NCBI RefSeq assembly: GCF_016808335.1
Contig: NC_053137.1
Span: 4,415,904-4,479,903, forward strand
Direction of reading: 5' to 3'
From: Panicum virgatum
Taxonomy: Eukaryota > Streptophyta > Magnoliopsida > Poales > Poaceae
Length of the DNA stretch: 64,000 bases
The position numbers were made by a program, and so were the translations under genes. A model generated the notes under the pieces. It saw nothing but the letters and a program-made list of their open reading frames with translations. It searched no databases and was not told the origin of the DNA. Below are positions 1-12,447 of this stretch, in pieces. How positions within the stretch are numbered: position 1 is the first letter of the stretch; each line of letters starts with the position of its first letter.

Positions 1-118
1 CATCGTACTATACAAGGCTGGCAGTGATCAGTGGCTTGGGCTACATGTGACTGTGGTTGAGTAGACAAGGCTCCCGGTACGATTGAATGCGACAACAAAA
101 AAATAGAGGTGCTCGCTA

Positions 119-225
119 CTCCCTCCGTCCCTTCCATCCTAATAATAATTAAGTGCCCCCTCCGAAAGCATGTTTGTGAGGCAATGCTTCCCAGTGACAC
201 TTATTTAGGACCGGGACAGAGCGAG
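119..225. mobile_element. Stowaway (Tc1/mariner) MITE
   Basis: A 107-bp element starts CTCCCTCCGTCCC and ends with the near-inverse GGGACAGAGCGAG. It is flanked on both sides by the dinucleotide TA, the target duplication expected of Stowaway MITEs. It has no coding capacity. Confidence 0.75.
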
Positions 226-1325
226 TAAGCTGCTATGCTTTCCTATCCTATGGAGAGATCTGCTTTGATTAAGAGGAGATGGCTTTGTAGCTACTAGACC
301 ATAATTAAAGGAAGTTTTATTCTCATTACTGAATAGTATATATAGTATCATGTGAGCGCGTTTTTAATAATAATGTACCAAAGAGTTAACAAATACAGAG
401 GTGTAATGAGTTTCATAGGATGAAATACTATATATACTGTACTACCACAGCTTACGTCTTGCATGTAGTTTAGAAAATAATAAAATAAATATAATAATGC
501 ATTGTATGAAACTATTTCAGCTACTAAGTAAGTGTCCTTTTGTTTATGTGACATTCTTGGAAACACAACTATGAAATCTCTTGTTGAGAATGACCTTAGA
601 ACAGTCATAACCCTCCATCTCAGCTGATTCCTATAACATTAAATATGTTCCCATGTAAGAAAAAAGCTGGGGTAACAATAAAGTTAATGAGGTGAGAGAG
701 GAAAAATGAATTTGTTTCTCATGAGCAAAAAAATATGTAACAAGCAGAAGGAGACTCTTTCATGATCAATATTTTCAGCCCTCTAATCTCACCTTTCATG
801 CTACTAACCCCATCATAACCTTTTCCATGAATTTGAGTAACAGTCGAGTGATGGGCTAGTGGCTGATGATAAGTAAAGACTAGATCGGTGCCTTAAGCTC
901 CAAAGAAGTGGTACTATCTACATGAACTGCAGCAAAATAAGGAATCTCCCATACACCCTTTAAAGTTTATCAACATAAAACAAGCAAATTGTTAAACAAT
1001 TGTTATTGAGATCTCATTGTTCTTTATTATGTGATACATCACTAGATTAACCAGCTAAAATTGCAAAGTGGTCATCTAGTATCCAAATAAAGTGTCGGAT
1101 ATCTGATCAATATCCGATGGATATCAACAACTATTTGTTCGTATCCAATATTCAAGTAAAATTTTCAAATATGTATCCGATATTCAAAAAGTTACTAGGA
1201 ATATCTTGATGGTCAGTCAGAAAATACACGTACTATTTGCAGACCATATGCAGCTGCTAGCTAGGTAGATTGAGAAACACTAAACCGGTGAGGACTGATA
1301 ATGGATCAGAACTCTATAAATAACC
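226..1325. other. AT-rich intergenic stretch, no gene seen
   Basis: I see no convincing coding sequence. Short ORFs here have no recognisable motif and AT-rich composition. Around 1090-1190 there is a run of related words built on ATCCGATATTC and GTATCCAATATTC, which looks like a small degenerate repeat. Confidence 0.5.
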
Positions 1326-1328
1326 TAA

Positions 1329-1665
1329 GGACTGTTTGGTTTTTTAAATAGCTGTCGCATCGAATCTTTGGATGTCAATTCGAATGTTCTAATGCCAACT
1401 TATTATAAAAATAATTGCATAAGTTGCAATTAGGTCTCTAGACGAATCTATTAAATATAATTACTACACGATGAGCGGATGGTTACTGTAGCAATTAGTG
1501 GTAAAAAATTATGAACTAATTAGACTTAATAGATTCATCTCGTGATTAAGTCACGACTTATAAAATCAGATTTATAATAAGTCTATATTTATTGCTTCTA
1601 ATTGATGCGTAAACATATGATGCGACCAAACTTATGATTTAAGGTGAAAAAAATCAAACCCGGGC
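1329..1665. mobile_element. Tourist-like (PIF/Harbinger) MITE
   Basis: A 337-bp element begins GGACTGTTTGGTTTTTT and ends AAATCAAACCCGGGC, which are imperfect inverted ends. It is flanked by TAA at 1326-1328 and 1666-1668, the 3-bp target duplication typical of Tourist. The interior contains the GAGACGAATCTATTAAAT-like module and its inverse seen in other copies in this window. Confidence 0.75.
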
Positions 1666-1767
1666 TAACTCGCTGATGGCTATGTGCATGCCATGCCTAC
1701 CGGAACAGAGAGCCAGTGAGAGGGAGAGAGAGAGCGCAGCAGCAGCTGCGGCACCTACAAAGATATA

Positions 1768-2109
1768 GGTCGTGTTTAGATATTTTGCAAAAAAAATTAC
1801 GATTGAATCTTGCGAATTTAAAGTACTAAATAAAATCTATTTACAAAATTTTTTGCACAGATAAGTTGTAAATTGCGAGACAAATCTAATGATGCTAATT
1901 AATTAATAATTAGTGGATGGTTACTGTAGCATCACTGTTGCAAACTATGGATTAAGTAGGCTCATTAGATTCGTCTCGCGATTTACAGTCTATCTATGCA
2001 AAAAGTTTTGTAAATAGATTTCATTTATTACTCCATGTATGTGTCGAAATATTCAATGTGATGTTTTTTGTGTTTACGGGGTTTATGAGGGTGTAAACTA
2101 AACAGGACC
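1768..2109. mobile_element. Tourist-like MITE
   Basis: A 342-bp element begins GGTCGTGTTTAGAT and ends AAACTAAACAGGACC, flanked by ATA on both sides. It contains TTGCGAGACAAATCTAATGA and, on the other arm, the inverse TCATTAGATTCGTCTCGCG, so the whole element can fold into a long hairpin. It is a sister of the copies at 11500 and 17136. Confidence 0.7.
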
Positions 2110-2149
2110 ATAATTGGTGGGCAGGATGCTCCATCAAAAGATGCCAGGA

Positions 2150-3330
2150 TTGAGCAGGAGGCCGTGCGTCGCCCGAGGGGAAGACGACGCCGCGAGGCGC
2201 AGAAGCATGTGATGCTTCTGCAGACTGCTCGCACCGTCCTCCGCAGCCACAATGTGTCGTGCGGGCCTACAAACTTTAATTATATTTGCATGTTTCGGCA
2301 GTGTACGGAAGAGGATTCCGGTGGTGATTACTTGGGGGTTATTTTAACATTATATAAAGACCTGCATTACATATATTTATATATATTTCCAGCTTGTTGA
2401 GGGCCCACAATCTCCAGAAATAAAATTACAGGAGAGAAGACTATTTTCTACTATTTTCTGACCATTATTTTCTACTAGTATAAGACATTTAATAAGTATA
2501 GCACAAGAATCATGCTATATATCTTTAAATGACCTAATTGGGGGGCGATTTTAGCTTTACCATTGGACCACGTCTACATTAAATACCAGCCGTCCGATTC
2601 CTATCGTCCGGTCAAGGTCTCCGCCACCTGGGCGCGGCTTCTCGAAGGAGCTTTTCATCGCCTCCGCTTCGCCAGCCGTCGCCGCGACCTCCGCCCCCCG
2701 GCCTCCATCCTTCCCCTTCCTCCTCCAGCTCCTTGCCGGCGACGCGGCCACGGCACAGACGAGGCCCAGCCCTGGCGGCATGTGTGACGGCCCGGGGCGA
2801 GCTCGTCGCGGGCGCCGGCGTCTACGAGGGCGTCCCACGCGCCGCCTCACTCCTCCTGCTCCGCGCGGGCGGGTCCTCCTGCTCCGCGCGGGCGGCCCGG
2901 CCCCAGCGCGACCTCGTCGCAGGCAAGTTGTACCCCCATGTGGCGTGTCCTCCGGATCGGCACGGCCAGCCTGCAGATTCGGCGGCGCCGCCACGCCGCA
3001 GGGTCCTCGCAAAGACGAGACGACCGGCCAAGCGCTGCGTCGCGGAGACTGTCGCGGCCCGGAACCGCACCCGCCAGCTGCTCGGCACCGCGTCTGCGTT
3101 CCACTTGCTGGAGGCGGAGGCCAGGAACGCCAAGATGAGGCCCCCTCACGCATGTCCAGCCGCCGTCCAAGAAGAAGACCCCGAAGAGCAGCGACTCTAA
3201 CAGAGACAGGGATAAGCAGCTCAAGCTCACAATGCATGCAGCTGCCGCTGTGCCGCTGCAGCAGACACCTCGACACCATTCGCCACACCATCATCCCAGG
3301 ATAACAAGAAGGCTATGAAACAGGAGGCGC
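2150..3330. other. GC-rich islands upstream of the carrier relic
   Basis: Two GC-rich blocks (about 2150-2260 and 2580-3300) stand out from AT-rich surroundings and look like former exon sequence. ORFs run in several frames on both strands (up to 245 codons on the minus strand), as expected of GC-rich DNA, and none shows a domain I recognise. Because the decayed mitochondrial-carrier exons follow on the plus strand, this may be the old first exon of that gene, but nothing here proves it. Confidence 0.3.
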
Positions 3331-3680
3331 AAGCCGCAAGGTGAGCAAACACACCAAAACACTGCAGATTGGCAGCCAATTCATTATTCTGTAGAATGAT
3401 TCCTGTCAAATTTGTTGTAGGTTTACCTAGGTTTTTTGTGAGATATAAAACTGAACATGCTTGCATACATAGACTTGAGCTGGTTTGGCTTATGGGAGCA
3501 TTTTGGTATTGATAAGAAAGCAGCTTCAAATTATATATGCCCAAAATGTTTTTCACGCTTCAATCTGAATTGGAACATCAATATGTTACAATACTTTTGT
3601 TTTCAGATATGTGGGAACAGATATCCCAGTTTCTTTTCCACGTATGCTTTGATGGTTAAAGAACATGATCGTTTTTTTAC

Positions 3681-4490
3681 AGTTACATGCGTATGAGAGT
3701 ATGAAGGAATCTCTCTTCAAATCAGCTGCTGATAATGCCAAACTGAATTCTGGACACATGGTTAGTTTCTTAACTTTTACCTTGCTAAACTATCTTATTT
3801 TTTATGTTTGTAAATAGTTACAACTGAAGTACGAAGTAGAACCTGTTTGCAACTTGTGATACTAATAAAACAAAGAGAGCTGCATAGAATGGCGCATTCT
3901 AGCATATCAAATACAACAGATCAAGCTTTCATGTACAAATTTTGGTCGTTTGACTATTGCTGTGTGTACAGCTCCATTTGATGTCGTGAACACAAGAGCA
4001 CAATTACAGTTAATATGATAAATGCATATGCCACATTCAGAGTTACTTTATATCAGTGAACTAATAACTTGTAATTGGGACATTTATCGTATATGTTGCT
4101 TGTATTGATACTACAAGTTGTAGTCCTGCACAAATAGCATCATTCAGTTCAAACTTGAAGTGGATATGTTCAGCAGAAAACTAACGGTTACAGAACAACT
4201 GATACTCTGCCTTTCTTCGTGTTTATTAGCCACCCAGCTCTGTTAGGAAGTATGACGAAGTTATTCATGCACTAAAACAAATATTTGGGCAAGAAGGTTG
4301 CGTCGTCTTTACAGGTAGAAACAATTACGACAGGAATATCATGCTTATGAATTTGCGTTAGTATTCATTCATGTAAGAAAAAGATCTTTTGTAAGTATGC
4401 AAATTATGAAGCAACAGGTTTCCTCATACGAGATTGACTCCAAGGCTGTGGTTGTGTATATCTGAAGCATATGTATATCTCAAGGTGCTA
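3681..4490 (+). pseudogene. Decayed mitochondrial carrier family gene (exon relics)
   Basis: Four short coding-like blocks lie in order on the plus strand. (1) 3681-3760 follows a TTTTTTACAG acceptor, reads as HAYESMKESLFKSAADNAKL and ends before GTTAGT. (2) 3953-4006 reads APFDVVNTRAQLQ, close to the carrier signature PxD/ExxK/RxR. (3) About 4237-4314 reads RKYDEVIHALKQIFGQEG, the matrix-helix pattern ending in EG that precedes the carrier G, and ends at TTTACAG before GTAGAA. (4) About 4422-4490 reads GFLIR, then after a one-base shift RLTPRLWLCISEA, like the PR-containing even helix. Carriers move metabolites across the mitochondrial inner membrane in three repeats of about 100 residues. 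Here only parts of the later repeats survive, with a frameshift and no continuous reading frame. I infer a pseudogene; the substrate type is not determinable. Confidence 0.45.
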
Positions 4491-4499
4491 TGTTCTTTA

Positions 4500-5584
4500 T
4501 GCCTTACAAATTTCATGGCCAAACAAGAAGGCAGACTCAAAAAAGACATAGAAGCACATGTACTTAAAGAAAATGCTACTCATACGTAATTCACAGTTTT
4601 GGCAGACCAACACAGACCTAAAATATTATCTAGAACTGTAGTAACCATATACCGCATATAGTTTCATTCTATCAAAAAAAATATAAACTGGTCTACAGGT
4701 CATGGCGCGGTAACGCCGTGCCGGTATTTCTAGTGCAACTTTATTTCGGGACAAATCTAACCTCTAATCAATTTTGAATAATGTTCCCTGGTCAATATTC
4801 TAAAGATCTCATCATGATGGTTTCAGCAGAGACCTCTATGTCGCTCTTTCATTTTCGAGAACAGACCTAGGTCACCACCAGTGTGCCAATCTATAGGTCA
4901 TGGCACAATTAAAACTTAGTGGTTGTCTTGTGCGATGGCCAACAAATCAATAAACGGGGATGTCGGAAGTGTGCTGCACCACAAGATCAAGTGACCTGCC
5001 GGAAATGTGGTCTCATCTCGATATAATTGGAAAATTATTCTTAAACAGTTCAGGGAAAGTGAAGGGCACGCGCACGTCCACTACCAATGCAACTGCTGAG
5101 GTTTCTGCGGAGCCCAGAGGGCAGACCCCACCCATCCGGGGTTGATGGGGTACATGGCATATAACAGCGTACAGCGTTGGGTTAGGGTGGGCACGTGTTG
5201 GGGTTCCTGGGACTGGACCAAAGGACCAGCTAGTAATATAATTAGCCACTCACCTAATTGATTGAGAGCTGAGGCTCTACAAAGTATGTTTATTGAACTA
5301 CAACATGATCTTACGTACAACTAAAATTTGACATTTATTGTTTTAATATTTGTTTATTGAACTATTTTAAATGTTGATATATACTAACTAGTGAAGTAAA
5401 TTGAAAATCAGCTAAAGTTAGTTCAAATTTAGAAGGGCCGAGGGTGCATATATATAGTGTGCCAAGATGGAGCCGAATGTTCCTTGATGGTCCTCGATCA
5501 AACCTTTGTAGACAAGATCGAAGAGGAAGAAGCAATGACATATGTTATCCATGCATATATTATGGCAATATGATATTTAATAGG
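4500..5584. other. Intergenic stretch, no gene seen
   Basis: No supported gene. The words CAGGTCATGGCGCGGTAA (about 4697) and TAGGTCATGGCACAATTAA (about 4894) are related and may be the edges of a small unclassified element, but I could not define its ends or a target duplication. Confidence 0.4.
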
Positions 5585-5830
5585 CACTACTACATAAACG
5601 GTTTTTAGGGGCAGGTAAAATTGCATTTCTAGGGACGGGTGCGGTGCCCACCCCTACTTCTCGCAGCTAGAAATGCTGTTGGTAGGGGCGGGTCACGCTC
5701 CCACCCCTGAAAATATATTTTTAGGACCAAGTCCTGCCCTTACCCACACCTAGAAATCCATTTCTAAGGGTGAGACACCTCTATCGCCCCTAAAAATTGA
5801 TTTCTAGGGCGGGCGATGGGACGACCTGCT
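5585..5830. mobile_element. CACTA element, left-end fragment
   Basis: The sequence starts CACTACTACATAAACGG and continues with repeated short motifs (TTTCTAGGGACGGG, TTTCTAGGGCGGGC, TTTCTAAGGG and inverses), the subterminal-repeat pattern of CACTA (En/Spm) transposons. No matching right end follows: the CACTA end at 6528 belongs to a different terminal sequence. It is called a truncated or nested copy. Confidence 0.55.
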
Positions 5831-6119
5831 CTTACAAATTGAATAAAGAAAATTGGCCCCTACCGCCGCGGCCACCAGCTACTCCTCCCTTCCCTCGCCG
5901 GCTCGTGCGATCACAGCCTCCTCCACCGCCTTGGAGACGACTGTGGCCTCCCCACCCTTGCGGACGGAGAGAAAGGTGAACACCAGGAGCCATTCGCCCC
6001 CATGGCCCTGCGACGAAGACCGCGGTGCCTCGGTGCACCATGGCCAGCAATGTCTTTCTCCAGCAGCACCGCCGTGGCGTCTACTCACACACGCCTCCTG
6101 GTGCAAAAATGTTGAGGTG

Positions 6120-6528
6120 GGCTAGAATGGTCTTTTTAGGATAAAATAATGAGCGATTTTCTTATGCTATAGAAATTTAAAAAACTAAAAAAATTGAATT
6201 TAAGCATGTACAAAATATTATGTAGCAACTTAGATGCATACGTGAACTCGATTTGTTATATTGATTCGTGGTCTCATGTTAACTATAACACATTTTTCTT
6301 TATCACCATTGTGCTTTAAGCATAATATTAAATTTATGACAATTTTTATATTCATTCTATGACGATTTTAGATGTTTGTCACAAAAACTGGGCCCAAATT
6401 AGGGCCCGTATGGGCTATTTGTAAATCTATGACAAAAAATCATAAATCATCATAGATCATGTCTGTTTATGACGGTATTCATAAACGTCATAAAAAATTT
6501 GTCATGGATCAACAAATTTCTTGTAGTG
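6120..6528. mobile_element. CACTA element, right-end fragment
   Basis: The segment ends TTTCTTGTAGTG, the inverse of CACTACAAGAAA, a common grass CACTA terminus. The last 150 bases are full of ATGAC/GTCAT subterminal words (TTTATGACGGTATTC, AAACGTCATAAAAAATT). The left boundary is unclear. The region between this and the fragment at 5585 is GC-rich and has only short, unrecognised ORFs. Confidence 0.5.
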
Positions 6529-7728
6529 AAATGGAGACCGGGCGGAGACGAGTTGGTTATGGATATGAAGTGACTGGAAAGTAAATTTCCGCCTGTGTTG
6601 GTTGAGGACCGTACCGTTGTTGGCACATTGACCGAGGCTTGAAGTACTGACCACATACCGGGAGTAGGAGGTAGTCGAAACCGGTAAACTGTGTACCGAG
6701 TTACAACGATATTTTGAATCCCGACCTGCTACGCTGTGCGTGGGATGATGGCGGGTTCTCCGGGAGTTCGCCGTGAGGGGCCCTTCACCTGGGTTTCAGC
6801 AGGCTGGGTTCAGAGGTCGTAGTAATATTGGGAACAGCTGACGTGTGTGGCCCGATGGGGCTTGCACGTGTCGTGTTGGTTAGGTCCACCTTGCAAGATT
6901 AAATCGGATCGATTCGCCGTCTCTCTCGGTTAAGAGAACCTTGATCTCTCTGTCACATCGTAGTAAATGATGGAAATGAGAATGGAATGAAGATGTTTGA
7001 TTGTGTTTTACTAGAGGTTTAATCTGATCCACAATGTGTGCTCTAGATACTTAAGAGAATTTAGTTAATACTCGATATACTAAATTGAGTTAAAATATTG
7101 AAAGTAAGGATTCACCGCTAGCAGCCTTTCAGCAAAAGAACTCCAGAGCCAAAAAGCTTTGCATGTCTAGGTAATGGGCTAAGTATACCCATAATCGGGT
7201 AAACCTTGCTGAGTATTAGCATACTCAGGGTTGTTGTTGTAACCCTTCTGAGCAGGTTGTGTTCCTGCTGACTTCGAGGAGGTCTGTGCGTCCTGGATTG
7301 GACAACCGCTTCCTCCGGGTTGGACCGTCGAGTGGGCCCCGTCTTCCCCGTGAGGATCGGGCAGGTTGGCATCACATCGGTGGGCAGGATGTGGAGCTCA
7401 CCTTGTATCGTCGTTCGTAGTTACCATATTGTATTTCGAACTCGGTTTTAAACTTTCGCTGTGTGTTTGAACTCTGTAGTTTGTATTCGAACCTTTTATG
7501 TAAAATTGTGTTGTAAATTAATTTGAGAACCTCTGTATGCTTGTATCACATGTGCTCGTCTTCGCGTGAGACTTCTAGTGCAAATGTGATTCTGTAGTAC
7601 AGTAGTTTAATCGGGAATTATCCGACGGACTGCAGGAATACACCGTTTTAAGTGCGTGGTAACTTGATTATTCATTAAGATGATAGTTAGTGCACTAAAG
7701 CAGGTTTAATTTGGGCGGATCCGCTACA
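6529..7728 (+). repeat. LTR fragment, probably Ty3/gypsy (Tat/Retand-like)
   Basis: The stretch directly abuts the CACTA terminus. It resembles Tat-lineage LTR sequence of grasses: a CTTGCTGAGTATTAGCATAC block followed by GTTGTTGTAACCC, a later GGGCGGATCCGCTACA, and a terminal CA at 7727-7728. I see no internal protein domains next to it, so it is at most a solo or truncated LTR interrupted by the CACTA insertion. The family name rests on remembered sequence style, not on a search. Confidence 0.45.
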
Positions 7729-8059
7729 GTTGAACGGATAAGGAAAGCAGAAAATGGAGAATAGAAAAAGAAGGGAGGAAAAATGAGAAAATGAGGGGAA
7801 AAGGTAAGGAGAAAAAAGAAATTATTGGTTTAGTCTATAATTAATATCATTAATCACTACTATGTTATTTTATATGAAATTATGTTTATTACCAAATCGC
7901 ATTATAGATTATGGGAAAATATAAAACTATAGCTAGAGCACGTTGGACACTTGACATCTTCCATATATTCATGAAAAAAAAGGAGAAGCTGTTGTACCCA
8001 ACAGTTTCAAAATGGCTCTGTATCTATAAGATAAGTTGCTCCATTAGAGAAGCCACAAC

Positions 8060-8641
8060 TAGGGATGGCAACGGGGAATTCCCCGCCGGGTATTAGCTAC
8101 CCATCCCCGCCCCCGTTGAGGTAAAATTTCCCCGTCCCCATCCCCGTCAACCCTCGCGGGGGGGCATTTTCTTCCCGTCCCCGTCCCCGTGCAGGGAATT
8201 AATCCCCGCGGGGTCCCCGTCCCCACATGTCGTCATGTTCTTGCCCGTGATGTGCTAGGGTCTAGGGGAGAGAGACAGTGTGGTAGAGAGTAGATACGGA
8301 GTGAAAGGGAGGCAGGAGAGGTGAATGGATAAGATTAGAGTTTGCTTTGTGCTTATATCTACTCAAGCTAGGTCGTAGTGGGCCTTCGACCCTTCGTGGG
8401 CTGGTTCTCCTCCTTCCGGCCCGTACTAAAATGCTAAAAGTTTACAATTTGGAAGCTTGTAATCGGGTCCTGCGGGGATCAGGGACGGGCACGATGGAAC
8501 ATCCCCGTCCCCGCCAGACCCGACGGGGGATAAATTTTTCCCGTTTTCATCCCTGCAGGGATGAAATTCTCTCCATCCCTGTCCCCTAATAGAGGAATTC
8601 CCCACGGGGAATCGGGTATCGGGTCCCGGTTGCCATCCATA
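8060..8641. mobile_element. hAT-type non-autonomous element
   Basis: A 582-bp element has terminal inverted repeats TAGGGATGGCAAC and GTTGCCATCCATA, and a perfect 8-bp target duplication GCCACAAC (8052-8059 and 8642-8649), diagnostic of the hAT superfamily. The subterminal arms are packed with CCCCGTCCCC words and their inverses. The centre has no transposase. Confidence 0.85.
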
Positions 8642-8649
8642 GCCACAAC

Positions 8650-8965
8650 TAGAGTTATTTTAGACACGGCTAGAGGCCTAGAGCCCTGCTAATCTATCCC
8701 TAAGTCGATTGCCTACAATACACAACAAATGATACAAACAAATGTTGTGGTCGCTCCTCTTTGCTCAGAAAAAACAAAAAACTGTAAGGCACAATCTAAA
8801 CTCAGCAACTGAGTCGAATTAAACAGGGAACTTCTCCATTAGATGCATCAGACGCGAAGAACGCTAATCGATTTCAAATATATGGAGGAAGAAGATGGAA
8901 GACAGAGAAATCAGTAGAATAACTACAGAAAATGGAAGTTAAAGAAAAGAATTAGAAACAACAGC

Positions 8966-9027
<62 letters not shown>

Positions 9028-11496
9028 AACTATTAATATTCATGGCCGAGATGACATGTAGGCCAATTTATGCAGTCATATGGGCTAAAAACAAATAAAA
9101 AAGTTGTACAGTAACCAAAGTGGGAAAAATAATAATAGGTTCGGTTGAATAAAAATTGCAATATATATGCATTAATATAGCACGCATATATATAAGTTTT
9201 GCATAACATTTTTTACCGAAGTCAGAAGGAGGCCTTAATTTATTTTTTAATATAATTTTTTTGTCTAATCCATGATCATTTTTAATTAGCTTCAGTCGAA
9301 TCTAGATATGCTAGATGCTACCTAGGTGCTCTAACATCTACACTAGATATCCTTTCGTTAGATAATAATCAAAATATTGCAAGACACAAATCGATGTCCA
9401 ACATCTAAGTTACAGATTGTTGGCAAACATCACTAACACATACATATAAATATATTTATTTATAAAAAACTTTGTATAAAGATAAACATGTACAGTATGC
9501 ATGCATATTCAAGGTGACCCAATATTAAATTCATTTCTAAAATTTAGATTTTTCAAGCTAAAGTACTAAAATATGCATCTATAATATAGAACAAAGCAAC
9601 ATAAAAATCGATGCTTGATATGAACTCTTATGCATAGAAAGCTGCATATAGTATTATGCAAGAGCAGATGAGAGGTAAATACATATCTTTTGTCAATGTA
9701 AAAAATCTAAAAAACTAAAAATAAAAAACTAGCTACCCACGCTAATACCTTGCTAGTTCAGAAATATTTGCTTGTTGTCGGAGCATGAATAGTTATTCAT
9801 TGATTCCACTCTCGTAAGAGTCTTAGTCCTTTTGGTCCAAATAAATTCCTGGCGAAATCCTCAAGGCCCCACTACTCTGGAATATGGTGAAATATTATTT
9901 AATGCATGGCAGTACCAAAATCCAGAAATTTCGTTAGAGCCAAAAGCACTCACAAAAATAGCCAAAGCTGCCAACGATCCATGACATTCAACTCGCATGA
10001 AAATTCTCTCAAAAATTAATTCCAATAAATAGGTAGAAGTACATTTAAATTCTCAAAAAGGCATATTGTTGCATACAAATTATATTTCACAAAGATTCCA
10101 GGGAAGATGAGCAGAGCGGGTGTAACAGGGTGCCAGAGCTGCGAGGGAAGTAGAAAAAAAAAAGCCCACAAAGTGCAAAGCTAGCATGTACTGACTATTT
10201 TGTTACAGCTGTTGATCCCTCTTGGGAAACTGGCACACCTCGCATAAAAATCATTTTTATGAAATTATGTATATAATTTCAGAGAGTGTTGAGATTACCT
10301 GCACGAAAATAAACCTTTCATGATTGTCCATATAATACCTTCAACAAGTATGTTTTCGTAAAAGTTTTTTCTCACGTTAAAAAAAAAACATTTTCATGAA
10401 GATTGTTCATTACTATCACGAAATTTCCATTTTGTGGTAGCTAGGTTGGGATTATTAAGGGATGCATATATAAACGCGCGCCTTTAACAGAAAGAAGCTG
10501 CTGCTCGCCATCGCTGTCCATGCATCATCATCGGTCCGTACGTGCACAAGGAATCCAGGTCCCGACGCACAGGTCAGAGCTGGAGAGCCATTCGAGAGCA
10601 CTGGCAGGCACAGCGTCCACTACTCCCTCTGTTGTATGCGAGAGAATTTATGCTATTGCTGTAATATTTCCAATTTTATCTGTCTGTAAGTAGAAAAAAA
10701 AGATTATTTTTCTAATTAATATTGTAAATTTTTCAAACCGAGAAGAGAATCTTTTTTGTATTTTCCTAAATAAATTCTTTTTTACTTTTCCTCGCAAAAA
10801 ATAAAAAAATTGTAAGGAAAAATAGAAAAAAGATTATCTCCTCTGTTTGAAACCACAGTGTGTATTTTGATTTCTTAAGGCAAAACTTCACCGATAATTC
10901 AGCGATATGATTTGTCCACGATTTTTTTTTTTGAAAAGTCATTTGTCCACGATCCAAGTAGCGCCAAGCAACTAACTGTGCCCACTGAAAAGGGCAAAGG
11001 GTCCTGCAGATCAGCAGAAAACAACCAATAATATGCGCCCAGTGCAATGACATGATGCAGGAGCACATCCGATGGGCATGTGGTTCGTCCACGATGTACA
11101 GCAGTACTGCTAGTGACCCAGAGAAAAGGGCCGTTGGCCAATCGCCGGGAGTAGAGTGGTATGTATGTATGCCGACACGCCTGTTCAGTACTCGTAGCAC
11201 ACAGGAGCTACCGGATCCAATACGTATACAATGCAACGTACGTTGTGTTGTTAAGTTATTAGGTCAAGGCTGTGACCAAGATGATTATTACTCACTGTTA
11301 AGTTCTTAATATTTCTCATTTTTTTACATGGGAGCTAGAGCTCGCATGTAGTTAATAAACTACTAATAATTAACAGTATATATCTAAAAAGTATTCAAGA
11401 AATGAAGAGAGAGAGAAAACAGGGTCTAATTGATGTACCGAACCGCATCCACTGTACACGTGGACCCCACTATCATCAGCTGGTCCAAGATCATAC
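8650..11496. other. AT-rich intergenic DNA
   Basis: No supported gene. It contains a long dinucleotide repeat (listed separately), AT-rich unique-looking DNA, a TATATAAAC motif at about 10467 not followed by a coding sequence, and a partial CTCCCTCTGTT Stowaway-type end at about 10625. ORFs of 80-156 codons around 10766-11309 overlap each other on opposite strands and show no motif. Confidence 0.5.
8968..9025. repeat. (AT)n microsatellite
   Basis: An uninterrupted AT dinucleotide run of 58 bases lies in AT-rich intergenic DNA. Confidence 0.95.
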
Positions 11497-11499
11497 TAA

Positions 11500-11840
11500 G
11501 GCCATGTTTAGATAGAACACAAAAAAATTTTGCGACGGAATTTTGCTAATTTGAAGTACTAAATGAAGTCTATTTACAAAACTTTTTGCACAGATGGTTT
11601 GTAAATCGCGAGACGAATCTAACGATGCTAATTAATCTATGATTAATTCATAATTAGCGGATGGTACTGTAGCATCACTGTTGCAATCATGAATTAAGTA
11701 AACTCATTAGATTCGTCTCGCGATTTACAGCCCATCTATGCAAAAAGTTTTATAAATAGACTTCATTTAGTACTCCATGCATGTGTCGAAACATTCACGT
11801 TTTTTTTTACGGGTTTATGAGTTGGGAACTAAACAGAGGC
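11500..11840. mobile_element. Tourist-like MITE
   Basis: A 341-bp element begins GGCCATGTTTAGATAGAAC and ends GGGAACTAAACAGAGGC, flanked by TAA at 11497-11499 and 11841-11843. The two arms are inverted relative to each other (AATCGCGAGACGAATCTAA against TTAGATTCGTCTCGCGATT). It has no coding capacity. Confidence 0.8.
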
Positions 11841-12240
11841 TAAGCAGCAAAGGTTTCTTGTCGGGTCGGGCGACAGCAGGAAGAACATCCTACCTACCAT
11901 TTCCCAGCAATTTGGTGGAGTCGAGCGAGAGCTATAGCTGTTCTTTGTCCGCGCTGTCGATCTTGTGCTTGTCCACGTGGAAGTAAGTGGAGGTAGTACG
12001 TCCTTGTGCAGTTGTGCTTTGCCCCCAAGGAGAAGTCAGCAGAGCTCTTGTATAGTGTAGGCTTTGTCTTCTTGCATGCTTGCTTGGACAAGTCAGCAGC
12101 AGCTATCTATCTTTGGAGCTGGCAACAATGGCATCAGCTTCAAGCAAGTGATGATGATCAGATCAACACGCTGCATCTTATCTCACTGCAAGCTAACTGT
12201 ACTTGCAGCTCCTCTCCCTCTCTCTCAGCATTTGTTTAGA

Positions 12241-12447
12241 AGCCATATTTGGTTACAAACCATAAAAAAAATTTCACAAAAACATGAATGTATGCATAGA
12301 GTACTAAACGAAATTTATTTGCGAAACATTTTCACGGATGCTACAGTATTATAATTGTGGAGGTTGTTTTGTAATTAGACTTCATTTAATACCTCTAATT
12401 AGTGGTCAAATAGATAAAAAGTTTTTCACTCCTAACCAAACAAGGCC
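12241..12447. mobile_element. Small Tourist-like MITE
   Basis: A 207-bp element begins AGCCATATTTGGTTA and ends TAACCAAACAAGGCC, flanked by AGA on both sides. It lies about 320 bp beyond the stop codon of the zinc-finger gene. Confidence 0.55.

Noticed and set aside
2557..3294. 245-codon minus-strand ORF
   Set aside because: Arg/Gly/Pro-rich frame in a GC island with equally long frames on the other strand. No motif; the plus-strand carrier relic is the better explanation of the region.
5585..6528. One complete CACTA element
   Set aside because: The two termini are of different families (CACTACTACATAAAC against CACTACAAGAAATTT) and the flanking triplets AGG and AAA do not match.
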